From assembly GCF_019145375.1 (NCBI RefSeq), contig NZ_JAHSTX010000001.1, positions 843,001-907,000 on the forward strand: a stretch of DNA of 64,000 nucleotides, read 5' to 3'. The position numbers and the translations under genes are program-made. The notes under the pieces were generated by a model, which was not told where the DNA came from, ran no database searches, and saw only the letters and a program-made list of their open reading frames with translations. Shown one piece after another: positions 20,266-31,949 of the stretch. Position 1 is the first letter of the stretch, and each line of letters begins with the position of its first letter. The stretch comes from Pseudomonas triticicola (GTDB taxonomy: Bacteria; Pseudomonadota; Gammaproteobacteria; Pseudomonadales; Pseudomonadaceae).

Positions 20266-22857
20266 TCAACCATTGTCACGTGATGGGACGGCGTTGGAGT
20301 GGGCGGCCATGACTCCCTCACCGACGGCTTTCCAGGCCAGCAGATCGCTTTGTTCGCCCAGCGCGGTGGCTTGCAATAGGGCTCTGGCGGCCAAGCCGCT
20401 GGCCTGACAAGCGGCCTGGCAACGACGGACCCAGTCGACTTGAGCCATCGAGGTGGCGCGTTTATCGGGGAGCGAGCTGGTCAGCTCGGCAACTTGCGCC
20501 TGCGGCCAGTTCAGTAAACGAGCAAGGGCAGCATCGGCCGTTTCGCTGGCGAGCTGGCGCAGGGCCTTGTTTTTCAATTGGGCCTTGGCTGGATTGGCGC
20601 AGCTGAAATAACTCAGGACATGGTCTTCGGACTGGCTCTGGCTGTGGAACCAATGACTGAAGCGTTCAAGCAGATAGAGATCGGAAAGCGAAGGCATGCT
20701 GTTACTGCCTTCCTCGTATGCCGCGCCACCCAGCCACGTCGGATTGATTGCAAACAGGCGCAGAGCGCTATTGCTCAAACGCAGCTCTCTGACGATCTCG
20801 GCGTGGCGAGCCACCCGTTGATAATCCTCGATCAACGCTTGGGGCAGCGGGGTCTTGAGTGCTTGCTGCAAAATGCTATAGGGCGTGGCCCACGCCCAGT
20901 GAATGACCGCCCGGCAGCAATCCGGCGCGAGTTTGGCGGTTTCCTGGAAAAGCCCTTCGAGCAACTGGGCCTGGCGGTCATGCACATCGAGCAGGAACTT
21001 GACGAGTCTGTCTGCGCAAGCATCTTTGACAGGTTGGGCCAGCCCTAGACCTTTGAGCGCTTGCGCGACATCGGCCTGTAACCAGGCAAGGGGTTCATCT
21101 ATCAGGGTTAGTGTGCGATCAAGGCCAGACAGCAGGCCGTCAGCAGTGATCAGCTTGTGTTCGATCAGCAATTGAAACCAGTTGATTTCTCCTCGCTTGC
21201 GTTTGCCATCCTCTTGCAGTGGCAGACCCAGCGCATTGACTTGCGCCTCGGTCGCCAGGCTGCGGCGCGTATCGCTCTGCAGCCTGGTCAGACGCGCCCG
21301 CAACTCATCGGGCAGGGGAGCTTGCTCAGCCGAGCTGATCTGCTGGTCATTTTCCGGCTCTTCGTGATTTGGCGAGGCATCAATGCCCAGGCGCTGCAAC
21401 ACCTGCGTCACGGTCTGCTGACTGTCTTTGAGCCAGGTGAAAGCCCAATCCAGTTGCATCAGCACATCGAGGATGTCCGGATTTGCATCCGGAATCGGCG
21501 CACTCAAGCGGCCGGTGGCGAGTGCGATCTTGTAAGACGAGCCTCCGAGAAGTCCCGCCAACGCCAGCAATTCTTCGACCGAGTGACCGAACAACCGGGC
21601 GATCCGTGCCTGGCGGTACAGCGAAGAAACGGTAGGCAAGTCACGCTTGAGCGCGCCGACGTGCGTTTCGGTCTGACGGGCAATCAACAGCAGAGAGTCT
21701 TCGGTGGGCTGCACACCGAGCCCGGCACAGAGTTGCAGCAGGGTTTTCTGCGTCGCGGCATCAAGGGGCGTCAGATCGATGGACTTTTGATCGAGAATCA
21801 GCGGTGTATCGAACAACTGCAGGTGATTGAACACCTGATCGAACAACGGCACCGCGTCCTTGCCACTGGCGTAGGGGCTGAGGTCGTGCAGCAGCGCCGC
21901 GAACTCTTCAGGTTCGATGCTGTAGCGTTGGTTCAGGTAGCGATAGACGCCCAGCGCACGCAGGGTGTTTGCGTTGAGTTCCATGCCCAGGTTTGATTCG
22001 CCCTCGGCGCGGATGGCACTGAAGATCAACGTGTCGAGCCTGGCGAAAGGAATGCCGCTCCAGCGTTGCAGGCGGATCATCCGTTGCAGGCGATCGAGAC
22101 GATCAAGTGAGATTTTGGTCAGACGCCATTGCGCGTTGTCACCCGACGCTATCCGCTCCAGTCCTATGGCGTGGTCTGCTTCATCGCCCATGTCTGTTTG
22201 GGGGGCCGGTTCTGGCGCGTTGGACAGTTCGGCACCGGGACCGATGCCATTGACGTAGCAGGCTCCGTAGTGATTTGGCAAAGGCCCGGTCTGCGGACCA
22301 ATCCTGTCAGGGGCCGGCTGCAGGTATGGACAATTGGGCGACAACCGCACCGCAAAGCTGCGGCGGGCCACAAGCTGCTCGACCTGTTCAGCGGTGAGGC
22401 CAGTGTGCTGCATGAAGTCGGTCAGCAGGGTCAATTGCTGCACAGACGAATCGCTGGTGACCTCGACTCCGTAGGCGCCTTTGAAAAAGTTCTTTTCTGT
22501 AGTTGTCAGGCGGTACTGTTCATCCAGCGTGAAGGCGAAGCGCTGTCTGACCAGGCGGACCGGTTGCTCTACGGTCCCGGTGGCGGTGATCAGATCGAAT
22601 CTGGCTGTGTAGTCCTGCTCGGTCGGCGTGGGAACGGTGGCAGCCTGGAAATGCACAATGATGGGTTTATCTGTCGCCGCGTGCAGACGATTTACCAGCC
22701 AGCCAGTGCCTGTGAGGTCCGGGACGTTAGAGCTCAGATCGATACTGGCAGGCACGGTCTTGTCGTCTTTACGAAAGGTCAGTGAGACAACGGTTATGGA
22801 GCCGCCTTGATTCGTTGGTGCGTCCGCCAACGGAGTCGCGACCACGTCGTCGGGCAT
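20266..22857 (-). CDS. tcaA: Insecticidal toxin complex subunit TcA, N-terminal half (TcaA-like), probably 5'-truncated
   Basis: This 863-residue protein matches the central shell part of TcA proteins: FFKGAYGV, SPNCPY, HYGACYVNGIGPG, DRLQRMIRLQRWSGIPF, LQLCAGLGVQP and KRDLPTVSSLYRQARIARLF are typical family stretches. The first visible residues, MPDDVVATPLADAP, match an internal part of TcA. The N-terminal VRP1-like region of several hundred residues that usually precedes them is missing. Upstream of ATG 22857 the sequence abruptly becomes a broken Ig-like repeat on the other strand, and no ribosome site is visible there. The frame continues to a TTG at 22902 inside that repeat, which is unlikely to be native. 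I infer a rearrangement that removed the true 5' end and promoter. Confidence 0.8.
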   Translation of the reverse strand: MPDDVVATPLADAPTNQGGSITVVSLTFRKDDKTVPASIDLSSNVPDLTGTGWLVNRLHAATDKPIIVHFQAATVPTPTEQDYTARFDLITATGTVEQPVRLVRQRFAFTLDEQYRLTTTEKNFFKGAYGVEVTSDSSVQQLTLLTDFMQHTGLTAEQVEQLVARRSFAVRLSPNCPYLQPAPDRIGPQTGPLPNHYGACYVNGIGPGAELSNAPEPAPQTDMGDEADHAIGLERIASGDNAQWRLTKISLDRLDRLQRMIRLQRWSGIPFARLDTLIFSAIRAEGESNLGMELNANTLRALGVYRYLNQRYSIEPEEFAALLHDLSPYASGKDAVPLFDQVFNHLQLFDTPLILDQKSIDLTPLDAATQKTLLQLCAGLGVQPTEDSLLLIARQTETHVGALKRDLPTVSSLYRQARIARLFGHSVEELLALAGLLGGSSYKIALATGRLSAPIPDANPDILDVLMQLDWAFTWLKDSQQTVTQVLQRLGIDASPNHEEPENDQQISSAEQAPLPDELRARLTRLQSDTRRSLATEAQVNALGLPLQEDGKRKRGEINWFQLLIEHKLITADGLLSGLDRTLTLIDEPLAWLQADVAQALKGLGLAQPVKDACADRLVKFLLDVHDRQAQLLEGLFQETAKLAPDCCRAVIHWAWATPYSILQQALKTPLPQALIEDYQRVARHAEIVRELRLSNSALRLFAINPTWLGGAAYEEGSNSMPSLSDLYLLERFSHWFHSQSQSEDHVLSYFSCANPAKAQLKNKALRQLASETADAALARLLNWPQAQVAELTSSLPDKRATSMAQVDWVRRCQAACQASGLAARALLQATALGEQSDLLAWKAVGEGVMAAHSNAVPSRDNG

Positions 22858-22924
22858 TTTTACGCCAAGCGCGAACTGGGCAGCAGGCCTCACGTGGATC
22901 AAGGTCGTTCAAACCGTAGATGGC

Positions 22925-25900
22925 TTGGCTTCAGACCCGAGCGATCCTGTTTCCCTTGCAGTGAAGCCATCCAGTCCCGCCATACCTGCGCCACCCAAGC
23001 CTGCCTCAGCAAGACAGATACTGACCATTACCGGCGTCGTGACAGGTGACGTCACGCTGCAAATGTACACTGAAGCAGGCGCACCGGTTGCTGGCGGTTT
23101 CACTGGCAGTGGTGCAACGCGCGCTTTTACGCCAACCTCGGACTGGGTTGCAGGCATTCGAGTCAAGGTCGTTCAATTCTTGGATGGAGTGGCTTCGGAT
23201 CCGAGCTATCTCGTTTCTATTCCCGTCAAGCCATCCAGACCAGCCATCACACCGCCGCCCAGCCCGGCCTCGGTCATGCAGACCCTAGAGATAACCGGCG
23301 TCGTGGCAGGCAACGTTCCGTTGCAAATGTCTACCGAGGAAGGCTCACCGGTGGATGGCAGTTTCATAGGTGGTGGCAACATACGCACTTTTACGCCGAA
23401 CTGGAGATGGGATGCAGGCACCACCCGGGTCAAGGTCGTTCAAACCGTAGAGGGTGTGGCTTCTGATCCGAGCCACCTTGTATCCATCGCAGTCAAGCCA
23501 TCCAGGCCAGCCATTACACCGCCGCTCAATCCGGGGCCGGCGAGACAGATACTCATCATTACCGGCGTTGTCGCAGGAAACGTCACGCTGCAAATATCCA
23601 GCGAGGCAGGCGCACCGGTGGCTGGCACTTTCAGCGGCAGCGGCAACACACGCAATTTCACTCCAACAGCCGACTGGATTGCAGGCCGGGTCAAAGCTAC
23701 TCAATCCGTAGGCGGCGTGGTTTCGGATCCGAGCGATCTCGTTTCCATCGTAGTGAAGCCACCCAGACCAGCTATTACACCGCCACCCAGCCCATCCGAG
23801 ATCAGACAGGCGTTGACCATCACCGGCGTCGTGACAGGTAACGTTACGTTTCAAATGTCCACCGAGGCAGGCGCACCGGTGGCGGGCGCTTTCACTGGCA
23901 GTGGAAGCACGCGTACTTTTATGCCAGCTTCGGACTGGGCTGCTGGCTCCAGAGTCAAGGTCGTCCAAACTGCAGGCGGCGTGGCCTCGGATCCGAGCGA
24001 AATTGTTTCCATTGGAGTGAGGCCATACAGACCTGCTATTGAAAGGCCGCCCATTCCGACTTCACCAAAACAGAGACTGACTGTTACCGGCGTCGTGATA
24101 GGTAACGTCACGCTGCAAATGTCCACCCAGGAAGGTGAACCGGTGGCTGGTCATTTCGCTGGCGGCGGCACCTTTATTTTTACTCCAACCCTGGAATGGG
24201 CCACAGGCACCACCTATGTCAAGGTCCGTCAAATCGTTGGGGACGTTCCTTCATATTGGAGCGATGTTGTTTCAATCATAGTGAAGCCATCCAGACCGGC
24301 CATCACTCTACCGCCTGATCCGGCCCTGCCGAATCAGGCGTTGACCATTACTGGCGTCATAGCAGGTAACGTCACGCTGCGACTGACCACAGAGAAAGAC
24401 GCAACGGTGGCTGGAGATTTCACTGGCAGCGGAAGCACGCGTACTTTTATGCCAGCTTCGGACTGGGCTCCAGGTATCAATCGGGTAAAGGTCGTTCAAC
24501 TCGTAGGTTTGGTAAGTTCGGATCCGAGCGATCTCATCTTCTTCTTAGCGAAGCCATCCAGACCAGCCATCACACCGCCGCCCCGCCCAGCCTCAGCAAC
24601 ACAGACACTGGCGATTACCGGCATCGTGACAGGTATGGTCACGGTGCAAATGTCCACCGAGGGAGGCGCACCGGTGGCTGGCGAATTCGCCAGCAGCGGG
24701 CCTGACCGCCTCTTCACACCGGCTGAGGACTGGTCGCCCGGGGAAAATACCGTTTACGTCATGCAAACAGTAAACGGTGTGAACTCCGACCCCAGTGACT
24801 TGTGCACTTTCACCGTGGAGGTGGAGGACCGGCCCGATGCCCCTCAATTCCAGCAACCGCAGGCGGGGGGCTTAACCTCACGGTATCCCTCCCTCAAGAT
24901 CGCCGGCCTGCCGGGCGCGCTGCAAACCGTTCGCTTTGAGAACGGCGCGACGTTGCACGAAGAGACAGCGGGTGCAGACGGGATCCTGACATTCACAGTG
25001 GCGGAACCGTTGGATCCAGGCCCCATTGTCCTTGAGGCTAAACAGGCCAGCGGTGGGACTGATTCGGATTGGAGCGCGCCGCATCGGTTTACGGTCAAGG
25101 CTGCGCCGTCAACTCCGTCGATCGAAGCGCCACGGGCGGACTCCGAGACATCACGCTATCCGAGGATTCGCGGCACAGGAGCAACGGGAGGTGAGATTGT
25201 CCTGCGTCATGCGCTTGATCCCAAGGAAGAGTTTGCCACCGTCGACGGTTCAACCCGGTGGAATTGGACCGCAGAAAAAGCGTGGCCCCTCGGAGACTAT
25301 GCCGTGCAGGCCCGGCAGACATTCGACGGGGACTGGTCCGACTGGACTGAGGCTCGCTCCTTCAAGGTGAGCGAATCGCGGTATGCCATTGGCGACGCTA
25401 TCCCCGCCATCGGTACACCGGTGGTGGGCACCGAGCAGAGCGTGCTGTTGCGAATCCAGGTCATCTCCGGTGTCAGCGGGGAGGTAGCCGCTGGCGTGGA
25501 GGTGAAGTGGCGCGTCAATGGCGAGGAGGAGGTGCTGGCGACAACGCAGACCGACGTCAACGGCTGGACCGGTTATCGCTATACACCTGAAACAGTCGGC
25601 AGACATGAAGTTCTTGCAGACGTCACTCAGGACAACGCCGGTGTGATTTTGACCGAACTCTATGAAGTGAATGCGGTACTGGACGATGTCTGGGCGCAGG
25701 CAGCAGAGCTTTATCTGGACGGTGAGCGCGTCGACCCTGCAAGCGAGTTCGTGCTGTTGAGAAAAGACCTGCCCTATAAGCTGGAGTTGAAGGTTGCCGA
25801 CGACAGTGTTTTGATTGGCTCTACCGTCACTTTGCAGAACTTCTGGGGCGCGAAGGAACGAGGCCTGACTTTCAACCCTTATCTGGGGACGCCGCTGACG

Positions 25901-26608
25901 ATAAACAAAGGATCGTCAATCCATTGGTATATTTCTACCGAAGAGGCTAACAGCGGTTTTTTCGGTTTGAGTCTGGCCAGTTCAGGACTGCCCGACTGGG
26001 AGCTGCCCGGGCGAGTGGAAGCGGGGGATCTGGCTGACGCCGTGAGGTTTGATCTGGATGGCTTCGCGCAAGTGTTCGGCGGCACGCCGGCGTATCCCTG
26101 CCTTGGGGCGACGCATACATTGACATTACGACCGCAGGACGACAGTTTTTTGCTCGGCCAGGACGTGGTTCTGGAGTTGAATGCGCAAGCGGCCGATCTG
26201 GGCGTTACCTTGAGTCCGAGCAACCCGCAAACGCTCGGTGAGGACGGGGTGAGCTGGTTGCTGAACTGCGTCGACAGCACCAGTGCCGGCGATTTCGCAG
26301 TCTGGTTGAATGTGCCGGCGCTGGAATTCGGTTCGCTGGAATTGCCCATGTCGCTGGCGCATAACAGTGCTCAAGTATCTGAAAGATTCGGCCCTCAGCA
26401 AATGGGAGGTCCGGCCGCGTACTGGAGGTATGGCATTCGCGCGGTTTCCACTTTCACGGGGCTGCCGGCGGGGGGAGTGCCGGTGACTGTCGCGGTGACT
26501 GACAAGCCAACCATGGAAAGCTTAACTGCTCGCGATGGCTGGATATTTATCAGCTACTACGACGGAGAGTTTGCGAGTTTGACCATTCGTAACCGCTATG
26601 GAAAGTAG
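22925..26608 (+). CDS. Ig-like tandem-repeat protein, 5'-truncated, function unknown
   Basis: The frame is open from 22859 with repeat-like sequence (FTPSANWAAG) but has no ATG there; the first possible start is TTG 22925 without a ribosome site, giving 1,227 residues. Seven units of 87-89 residues follow, each with PAI-P, ITGVV-GNV, PVAG-F-GSG, FTP-DW, VKVVQ and SDPS motifs. Two more divergent beta-rich repeats follow (about residues 635-810). An Ig-like domain with WRVNGEEEVL near 855 and a C-terminal region with no recognised domain complete the protein. No signal peptide or anchor is visible, perhaps because the N-terminus is lost. Such beta-sandwich arrays occur in surface or adhesion-like proteins. 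Whether this ORF is expressed is uncertain. Confidence 0.7.
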   Translation: MASDPSDPVSLAVKPSSPAIPAPPKPASARQILTITGVVTGDVTLQMYTEAGAPVAGGFTGSGATRAFTPTSDWVAGIRVKVVQFLDGVASDPSYLVSIPVKPSRPAITPPPSPASVMQTLEITGVVAGNVPLQMSTEEGSPVDGSFIGGGNIRTFTPNWRWDAGTTRVKVVQTVEGVASDPSHLVSIAVKPSRPAITPPLNPGPARQILIITGVVAGNVTLQISSEAGAPVAGTFSGSGNTRNFTPTADWIAGRVKATQSVGGVVSDPSDLVSIVVKPPRPAITPPPSPSEIRQALTITGVVTGNVTFQMSTEAGAPVAGAFTGSGSTRTFMPASDWAAGSRVKVVQTAGGVASDPSEIVSIGVRPYRPAIERPPIPTSPKQRLTVTGVVIGNVTLQMSTQEGEPVAGHFAGGGTFIFTPTLEWATGTTYVKVRQIVGDVPSYWSDVVSIIVKPSRPAITLPPDPALPNQALTITGVIAGNVTLRLTTEKDATVAGDFTGSGSTRTFMPASDWAPGINRVKVVQLVGLVSSDPSDLIFFLAKPSRPAITPPPRPASATQTLAITGIVTGMVTVQMSTEGGAPVAGEFASSGPDRLFTPAEDWSPGENTVYVMQTVNGVNSDPSDLCTFTVEVEDRPDAPQFQQPQAGGLTSRYPSLKIAGLPGALQTVRFENGATLHEETAGADGILTFTVAEPLDPGPIVLEAKQASGGTDSDWSAPHRFTVKAAPSTPSIEAPRADSETSRYPRIRGTGATGGEIVLRHALDPKEEFATVDGSTRWNWTAEKAWPLGDYAVQARQTFDGDWSDWTEARSFKVSESRYAIGDAIPAIGTPVVGTEQSVLLRIQVISGVSGEVAAGVEVKWRVNGEEEVLATTQTDVNGWTGYRYTPETVGRHEVLADVTQDNAGVILTELYEVNAVLDDVWAQAAELYLDGERVDPASEFVLLRKDLPYKLELKVADDSVLIGSTVTLQNFWGAKERGLTFNPYLGTPLTINKGSSIHWYISTEEANSGFFGLSLASSGLPDWELPGRVEAGDLADAVRFDLDGFAQVFGGTPAYPCLGATHTLTLRPQDDSFLLGQDVVLELNAQAADLGVTLSPSNPQTLGEDGVSWLLNCVDSTSAGDFAVWLNVPALEFGSLELPMSLAHNSAQVSERFGPQQMGGPAAYWRYGIRAVSTFTGLPAGGVPVTVAVTDKPTMESLTARDGWIFISYYDGEFASLTIRNRYGK
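22964..24817 (+). repeat. Seven tandem Ig-like repeat units (~264 bp each)
   Basis: Units start at 22964, 23228, 23495, 23756, 24020, 24284 and 24551, each opening with the codons for (K/R)P.(S/R)PAI. Lengths are 261-267 bp and always a whole number of codons. Part of an earlier unit survives at 22859-22963. Parts of units four and six are almost identical in DNA while the units differ elsewhere, which suggests exchange between repeats. Confidence 0.88.
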
Positions 26609-26690
26609 TGGCTGAGCAAGCGTCGGCAAGGGGAGTGAGGCACGGCACTTGTCGAGGATAGCTTGCTGTGCAACAAATCCCGGAGCAAAA

Positions 26691-26718
26691 AAAACGGCAC
26701 CTGCAAAGGTGCCGTTTT
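26691..26718. terminator. Bidirectional terminator between the repeat protein and nuoN
   Basis: AAAACGGCACC, loop TGCAAA, GGTGCCGTTTT form an 11-bp perfect stem. Read on the minus strand it is followed by a run of eight T, so it is a strong end for the nuo operon. On the plus strand four T follow, so it can also end the repeat-protein gene. Confidence 0.92.
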
Positions 26719-26744
26719 CATGTGTAGCCAGATCAGCCGAGCAA

Positions 26745-28208
26745 TCAGCCCGCCAGACCCGCCTGCTGTACCAGCACCAGCAATGGCTGCGGGTACACGC
26801 CCAGGAAGAATGCGACCAGGGCGATGGCCAGCAGCATCACGCCGCCTGCCTTCTGTTCCCAGTGCAGCTGGGCGTCGTGGCGACGCAGGTTTGGCTCGAT
26901 CAGGTACAGGGTGACCATCACGCGCAGGTAGTAGAAAACGCCGATGGCGCTGCCCAGTACCAGTGCGCCGACCAGCCACCACTGACGCGTTTCGACGCCG
27001 CTGGCGATGATGTAGAACTTGCCGATGAAGCCGGCGGTCAGCGGGATGCCGGCAAGGGACAGCATCATCACGGTGAGCACGGCGGTCAGGTACGGACGGC
27101 GCCAGAACAGGCCGCGGTACTCGTACAGCGCGTCAGCGTCGCGGCCGTTGTACGGCGAGGACATCAGGGTGATTACGCCGAACGCGCCCAGGCTGGTGAT
27201 GACATAAGTCACCAGATAGACGCCGATGGCTTCCACCGCCAGACCCTTGCTCGCCACCAGCGCGATCAGCAGATAGCCGAAGTGTGCAATCGACGAGTAA
27301 CCGAGCAGACGCTTGAGGTTGCTCTGGGTCAGGGCCAGCAGGTTACCGAACAGGATCGAGGCGACCGCGATCACGCTCAGCACGTCGCTCAGCACACCAC
27401 TGCTGGCAGCAGGGGAGAGCTGGAACAGACGCACCATCACCGCAAACACTGCGACCTTCGAAGCGGTAGCGAGGAACGCCGCCACCGGTGCCGGTGCACC
27501 TTCGTAGACGTCCGGCGTCCACAGGTGAAACGGTACCAGCGACAGCTTGAACGCCAGACCGATCAGCATCATGCCCAGGCCCAGTTGCGCCAGCGGGCTT
27601 GGCAGGCCGGTCGCGGCCAGGGCCTGACCGATGCCGACGAAGCTCAGCGAACCGGCGTCGGCGTAGAGCAGCGCCATACCGAACAGCAGGAACGCGGAAC
27701 CGGCAGCCGACAGCACCATGTACTTGATGCCGGCTTCCAGCGAACGCTTGTTGAAGAAGGCGTATGCCACCAGACCGTAGACCGGTACCGAGAGCAGCTC
27801 CAGGCCAATGAACAAACCGGCCAGGTGCTGCGCGCTGACCAGCACCAGACCACCGGCGGCGGCCATCAGGATCAGCAGGTACAGTTCTTCGCGGTTGCCC
27901 GGGTAACCCGAACCGCCATCACCGAGATAGGCGTGGGCGAGGGTGACGCAGGCGAGGGTGGCGACCAGGATCATCGCCATGTACAGGCAGGCGAAGGCAT
28001 CGATCTGCAGCAACGGGGTCACGGCCAGAGGCGCGACTTTCAACGCAGGCAGGATCGACAGCAGGGCCAGGTTCAGACCCGCCACCGAAATCAGGAAGGT
28101 CTGCGAGTGGTTGCGGCGCCAGGCGATTGCCAGCATCACCACGATAATGGTGAGGCTGGTGATCAACAGTGGCGCAAGCGCAATAAAGTGTTGAATCGTG
28201 AATTCCAT
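26745..28208 (-). CDS. nuoN: NADH-quinone oxidoreductase subunit N
   Basis: This 487-residue antiporter-like membrane subunit of complex I is one of the three large proton-translocating subunits in the membrane arm. It has about 14 hydrophobic helices, with conserved lysine-bearing stretches typical of the Mrp-antiporter fold. ATG 28208 gives the standard start [14 protein letters not shown]; the frame extends 21 codons further only by reading through the nuoM end and gap. It is the last gene of the operon, seven bases after nuoM, and a strong terminator follows within 30 bp. Confidence 0.97.
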   Translation of the reverse strand: MEFTIQHFIALAPLLITSLTIIVVMLAIAWRRNHSQTFLISVAGLNLALLSILPALKVAPLAVTPLLQIDAFACLYMAMILVATLACVTLAHAYLGDGGSGYPGNREELYLLILMAAAGGLVLVSAQHLAGLFIGLELLSVPVYGLVAYAFFNKRSLEAGIKYMVLSAAGSAFLLFGMALLYADAGSLSFVGIGQALAATGLPSPLAQLGLGMMLIGLAFKLSLVPFHLWTPDVYEGAPAPVAAFLATASKVAVFAVMVRLFQLSPAASSGVLSDVLSVIAVASILFGNLLALTQSNLKRLLGYSSIAHFGYLLIALVASKGLAVEAIGVYLVTYVITSLGAFGVITLMSSPYNGRDADALYEYRGLFWRRPYLTAVLTVMMLSLAGIPLTAGFIGKFYIIASGVETRQWWLVGALVLGSAIGVFYYLRVMVTLYLIEPNLRRHDAQLHWEQKAGGVMLLAIALVAFFLGVYPQPLLVLVQQAGLAG

Positions 28209-28215
28209 AGCGCTC

Positions 28216-29748
28216 TTACCGGGCCGAAGCGAGTTGAGAGAAGGCGGTGCCGAGCCACTGCTGCACGCCATGCATGGTGGCGGCAGAGGTGTCGAGGAAC
28301 GGTTGCGGGTAGACGCCGAGGTAAATCAGCAATACCGCCAGACCGAGCACCATGATCAGTTCGCGCGCATCCATGCCGTGCAGCACCGCGTCGGATTTCG
28401 ACGGGCCGAAGTAGGCACGGTGGATCATGATCAGCGAGTAGACCGAACCGAACACCAGACCGGAAGTGGCAATCGCCGTGACCCATGGAGCGCTGGCGAA
28501 GGATCCGATCAGGATCAGGAACTCGCCGACAAAGTTACCGGTGCCCGGCAAGCCCAGCGACGCCGCAGCGAAGAACAGGCTGATGGCCGGCAGATACGCG
28601 ATACGCGACCACAGACCGCCCATCTCACGCATGTCACGAGTGTGCAGACGCTCGTACAACTGACCGCTGAGGATAAACAGTGCCGCTGCCGACAGACCGT
28701 GCGCCAGCATCTGGATCACTGCACCTTGCAGCGCCAGTTGGCTGCCGGAGTAGATGCCGATCAACACGAAGCCCATGTGGGAAACGGAAGAGAAGGCAAT
28801 CAGACGCTTGATGTCGGTTTGTGCGAACGCCAAAAACGCGCCGTAGAAGATCCCGATCAGACCGAGGGTCATGGCGATCGGCGCAAACTCGGCCGAAGCG
28901 TTCGGGAACAGCGGCAGGGCGAAACGCAGCAGACCGTACGCAGCGGTTTTCAGCAGGATACCGGCGAGGTCGACGGAACCGGCTGTCGGCGCCTGGGCGT
29001 GAGCATCAGGCAGCCAGGAGTGGAACGGTACGACGGGCAGCTTGACCGCGAAAGCGATGAAGAAGCCGAGCATCAGAATGTACTCGGTGGTCATCGACAT
29101 CTTGGTTTTCAACAGGTCGGCGTAGTTGAAGGTAATCACGCCGGTATTGTTGAAGTTGACCAGCACCAGACCGAGGATCGCCACCAGCATGATCAGGCCG
29201 GACGCCTGAGTGAAGATGAAGAACTTGGTCGCTGCGTAGATCCGGGTTTTCTTGCCGTCCGAAGAACTGTGACCCCAGAGCGCGATGAGGAAGTACATCG
29301 GCACCAGCATCATTTCCCAGAAGAAGAAGAACATGAACAGGTCGAGAGCGAGGAACACGCCGACCACACCGCCCAGGATCCACATCAGGTTGAGGTGGAA
29401 GAAGCCAACGTGACGTTGAATCTCCTTCCACGAGCAGAGTACCGAGAGGATACCCAGCAGGCCGGTCAGCAGGATCATCAACAGCGACAGGCCGTCGAGG
29501 GCCAGGTGCACGTTGATGCCGAAACGCTGGATCCAGACATGCTTGAACTCAAGCGCCCAGGTCGGATCGGCGCCCGGCGCCGGTGCGAATGAATAGTCAC
29601 CGTGGGCCCACAGCCAGAGGCCGAGTGCGAGTTCCAGGGTCATGGTCAACAGCGCAATCCAGCGCGGGAGGGTGGCGCCGAAGCGCTCGCCCATCCAGCA
29701 CAGCAGGCCGCCGATGAAGGGGATCAGGATTAGCCAAGGCAGAATCAT
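28216..29748 (-). CDS. nuoM: NADH-quinone oxidoreductase subunit M
   Basis: This 510-residue antiporter-like subunit of the complex I membrane arm starts [15 protein letters not shown]. About 14 membrane helices are visible, and the family stretches [19 protein letters not shown] (conserved Glu in helix 5) and [20 protein letters not shown] (conserved Lys and His region) are intact. It is one of the proton channels coupled to quinone reduction. It lies between nuoL (39-bp gap) and nuoN (7-bp gap) in the operon. Length and motifs are normal. Confidence 0.97.
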   Translation of the reverse strand: MILPWLILIPFIGGLLCWMGERFGATLPRWIALLTMTLELALGLWLWAHGDYSFAPAPGADPTWALEFKHVWIQRFGINVHLALDGLSLLMILLTGLLGILSVLCSWKEIQRHVGFFHLNLMWILGGVVGVFLALDLFMFFFFWEMMLVPMYFLIALWGHSSSDGKKTRIYAATKFFIFTQASGLIMLVAILGLVLVNFNNTGVITFNYADLLKTKMSMTTEYILMLGFFIAFAVKLPVVPFHSWLPDAHAQAPTAGSVDLAGILLKTAAYGLLRFALPLFPNASAEFAPIAMTLGLIGIFYGAFLAFAQTDIKRLIAFSSVSHMGFVLIGIYSGSQLALQGAVIQMLAHGLSAAALFILSGQLYERLHTRDMREMGGLWSRIAYLPAISLFFAAASLGLPGTGNFVGEFLILIGSFASAPWVTAIATSGLVFGSVYSLIMIHRAYFGPSKSDAVLHGMDARELIMVLGLAVLLIYLGVYPQPFLDTSAATMHGVQQWLGTAFSQLASAR

Positions 29749-29787
29749 GACGGGCTCGTTTCCTTTCGCAAATTCGCAAGGTTCATA

Positions 29788-31637
<1,850 letters not shown>

Positions 31638-31641
<4 letters not shown>

Positions 31642-31946
31642 CCGCGCATCTCACTGGCAGCGTCGATATCGAGCGTGTGGAAGCGGCGATACAGTTGCAG
31701 CAGGATCGCCAGGCCAATACTGGCCTCGGCCGCTGCAAGGCTGATCACCAGGATGAACATGATCTGTCCATCCGGCTGCGCCCAGCGGGCGCCCGCGACG
31801 ATGAAGGCCAGGGCAGAGGCGTTCATCATCACTTCCAGACTCATCAACACGAACAAAATGTTGCGGCGGACCATCAGGCCGACCAGACCAAGGCAGAACA
31901 GGATGCCGGCGACGGCTAAACCATGTTCGAGAGGGATAGCAGGCAT
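31638..31946 (-). CDS. nuoK: NADH-quinone oxidoreductase subunit K
   Basis: This 102-residue complex I membrane subunit has three helices. It starts [17 protein letters not shown] and carries the conserved membrane glutamates in [11 protein letters not shown] and [13 protein letters not shown], which form part of the proton path next to NuoJ and NuoA. It lies three bases after nuoJ and overlaps nuoL by four bases. Length is typical of the family. Confidence 0.97.
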
Positions 31947-31949
31947 GTC

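Noticed and set aside
22964..24817. CRISPR-like regular repeats
   Set aside because: The repeats are about 264 bp, in frame and protein-coding, with no short repeat-spacer pattern.
26649..29592. Plus-strand frames opposite nuoN and nuoM
   Set aside because: Gln/Arg/His-rich translations typical of antisense frames of GC-rich membrane-protein genes.
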